A DNA stretch of 64,000 nucleotides from Rhizobium sophorae. GTDB lineage: Bacteria > Pseudomonadota > Alphaproteobacteria > Rhizobiales > Rhizobiaceae. The translations under genes and the position numbers were made by a program. Shown piece after piece: positions 63,588 through 64,000 of this stretch. Each line of letters opens with the position of its first letter. The stretch's first letter is position 1. The stretch is from positions 1 through 64,000 of the forward strand of contig NZ_JABFCN010000001.1 of assembly GCF_013087515.1 (NCBI RefSeq), in the 5' to 3' direction. The notes below the pieces were generated by a model. That model made no database searches. It saw only the letters and a program-made list of their open reading frames with translations, and was not told the DNA's origin.

Positions 63588-64000
63588 ATGGACAGCGTGC
63601 GGCTCACCTCGCGGCCGAAGCCCCGGATTTCGATGCTGGAGACATGGACCTCGAGGATCGCGAAGGCGTTTTGCGTCTCGGTATCGACCACGCCCTTGAA
63701 ATTGACGAAGTGGCAGGCGCCGGCCATACCGTAATTGCCGACGTGGTCGTGACCGTTGAGATAGGCGACGACATTGGCCTGCGAGGCGAGCAGCGCGACG
63801 ATGCGCTCGCTGTCCCACATGCCGTGCTCACTGGGCGGATGCACCGGATAGTGATTCATGACGATCACCTTCTCGCCGGCCTCGGCCGCCTTTGCGATTT
63901 CATCGCCAAGCCAAGCGAACTGCTCATCGCTCAGCGCGGCATTCCAGCGATGGGCATTCCTCGCACCCTTGGCCCGCAGCTCGGCCAGCATCTCAGCGGC
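63584..64000 (-). CDS. Metallophosphoesterase, C-terminal part (partial)
   Basis: 138 visible C-terminal residues; the 5' end lies beyond the window edge. Metal-site residues of the calcineurin-like fold are visible: VIVMNHYPVHPPSEHGMWD and YLNGHDHVGNYG. Could be a phosphodiesterase, phosphatase or ADP-ribose-type pyrophosphatase. Convergent with the AraC gene and sharing CTAG with its stop. Confidence 0.88.
   Translation of the reverse strand, partial: AAEMLAELRAKGARNAHRWNAALSDEQFAWLGDEIAKAAEAGEKVIVMNHYPVHPPSEHGMWDSERIVALLASQANVVAYLNGHDHVGNYGMAGACHFVNFKGVVDTETQNAFAILEVHVSSIEIRGFGREVSRTLSI

Overview
The window is GC-rich DNA with the gene content, small conserved proteins and intergenic repeats of a fast-growing rhizobium, most likely chromosomal Rhizobium of the leguminosarum/etli group. 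The main grounds are a 143-residue RosR/MucR regulator, a dmeR-dmeF metal-efflux pair with its poly-G operator, a ROSE-type hsp20 leader, a groESL operon with CIRCE, a usg protein, DUF1491/DUF5330/DUF930 proteins, and many RIME-like palindromic repeats. I see no rRNA, tRNA, CRISPR array, transposase or phage gene. All functional calls come from reading the translated sequence; no search was run.

Layout. 0-4.4 kb: repeats, a Lys-rich small protein, a small membrane peptide and fatty-acid desaturase, a divergent SDR/TetR pair around a perfect 18+18 bp operator, and a YcgN-type cysteine-cluster protein. 4.5-10.8 kb: a class A penicillin-binding protein, a DUF1214/DUF1254 pair, and small or DUF proteins. 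10.9-22 kb: a soluble chemoreceptor, a divergent SDR/AraC pair, two small proteins, a Crp/Fnr regulator, an overlapping peptidoglycan-binding protein/histidine kinase operon, DUF5330, SufE and RosR. 22-28 kb: a seven-gene Mrp/Mnh cation/proton antiporter operon on the minus strand. 28.2-34.3 kb: a stress block with msrB, two hsp20 genes behind a ROSE thermometer and sigma32-like promoter, a debranching-enzyme remnant, groESL with CIRCE, and usg.

34.3-48.9 kb: a pentapeptide-repeat protein, a GNAT acetyltransferase, a hemolysin III family protein, a universal stress protein with a perfect FNR/FixK box, a VOC protein with a possible Tat signal, an AI-2E family permease, an FAD oxidoreductase, a polysaccharide deacetylase, DUF930, an S9 oligopeptidase, DUF1697, a TetR regulator, a homocysteine S-methyltransferase family protein and an MFS pump. 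49-64 kb: selO, a membrane-bound PQQ glucose dehydrogenase, a class A beta-lactamase, a 272-bp palindromic element, a TauE/SafE permease, dmeF/dmeR, a GNAT, a ModA-like binding protein, a diheme cytochrome c and a cytochrome c-prime type protein, LysE with a divergent YafY/WYL regulator, a second SDR/AraC pair, and the 3' part of a metallophosphoesterase gene.

Most of the window is ordinary rhizobial housekeeping, stress and transport. The more unusual content is in the DNA between genes: palindromic repeat subfamilies whose outer and inner stems change together around a constant loop, a long composite palindromic element, a motif shared by two unlinked SDR/AraC promoters, and several near-perfect operators. 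I did not find a convincing new multi-gene system. The best candidates for new biology are the covarying repeats, the 272-bp element, the chemoreceptor with a C-terminal sensor region, and the peptidoglycan-binding/kinase operon.
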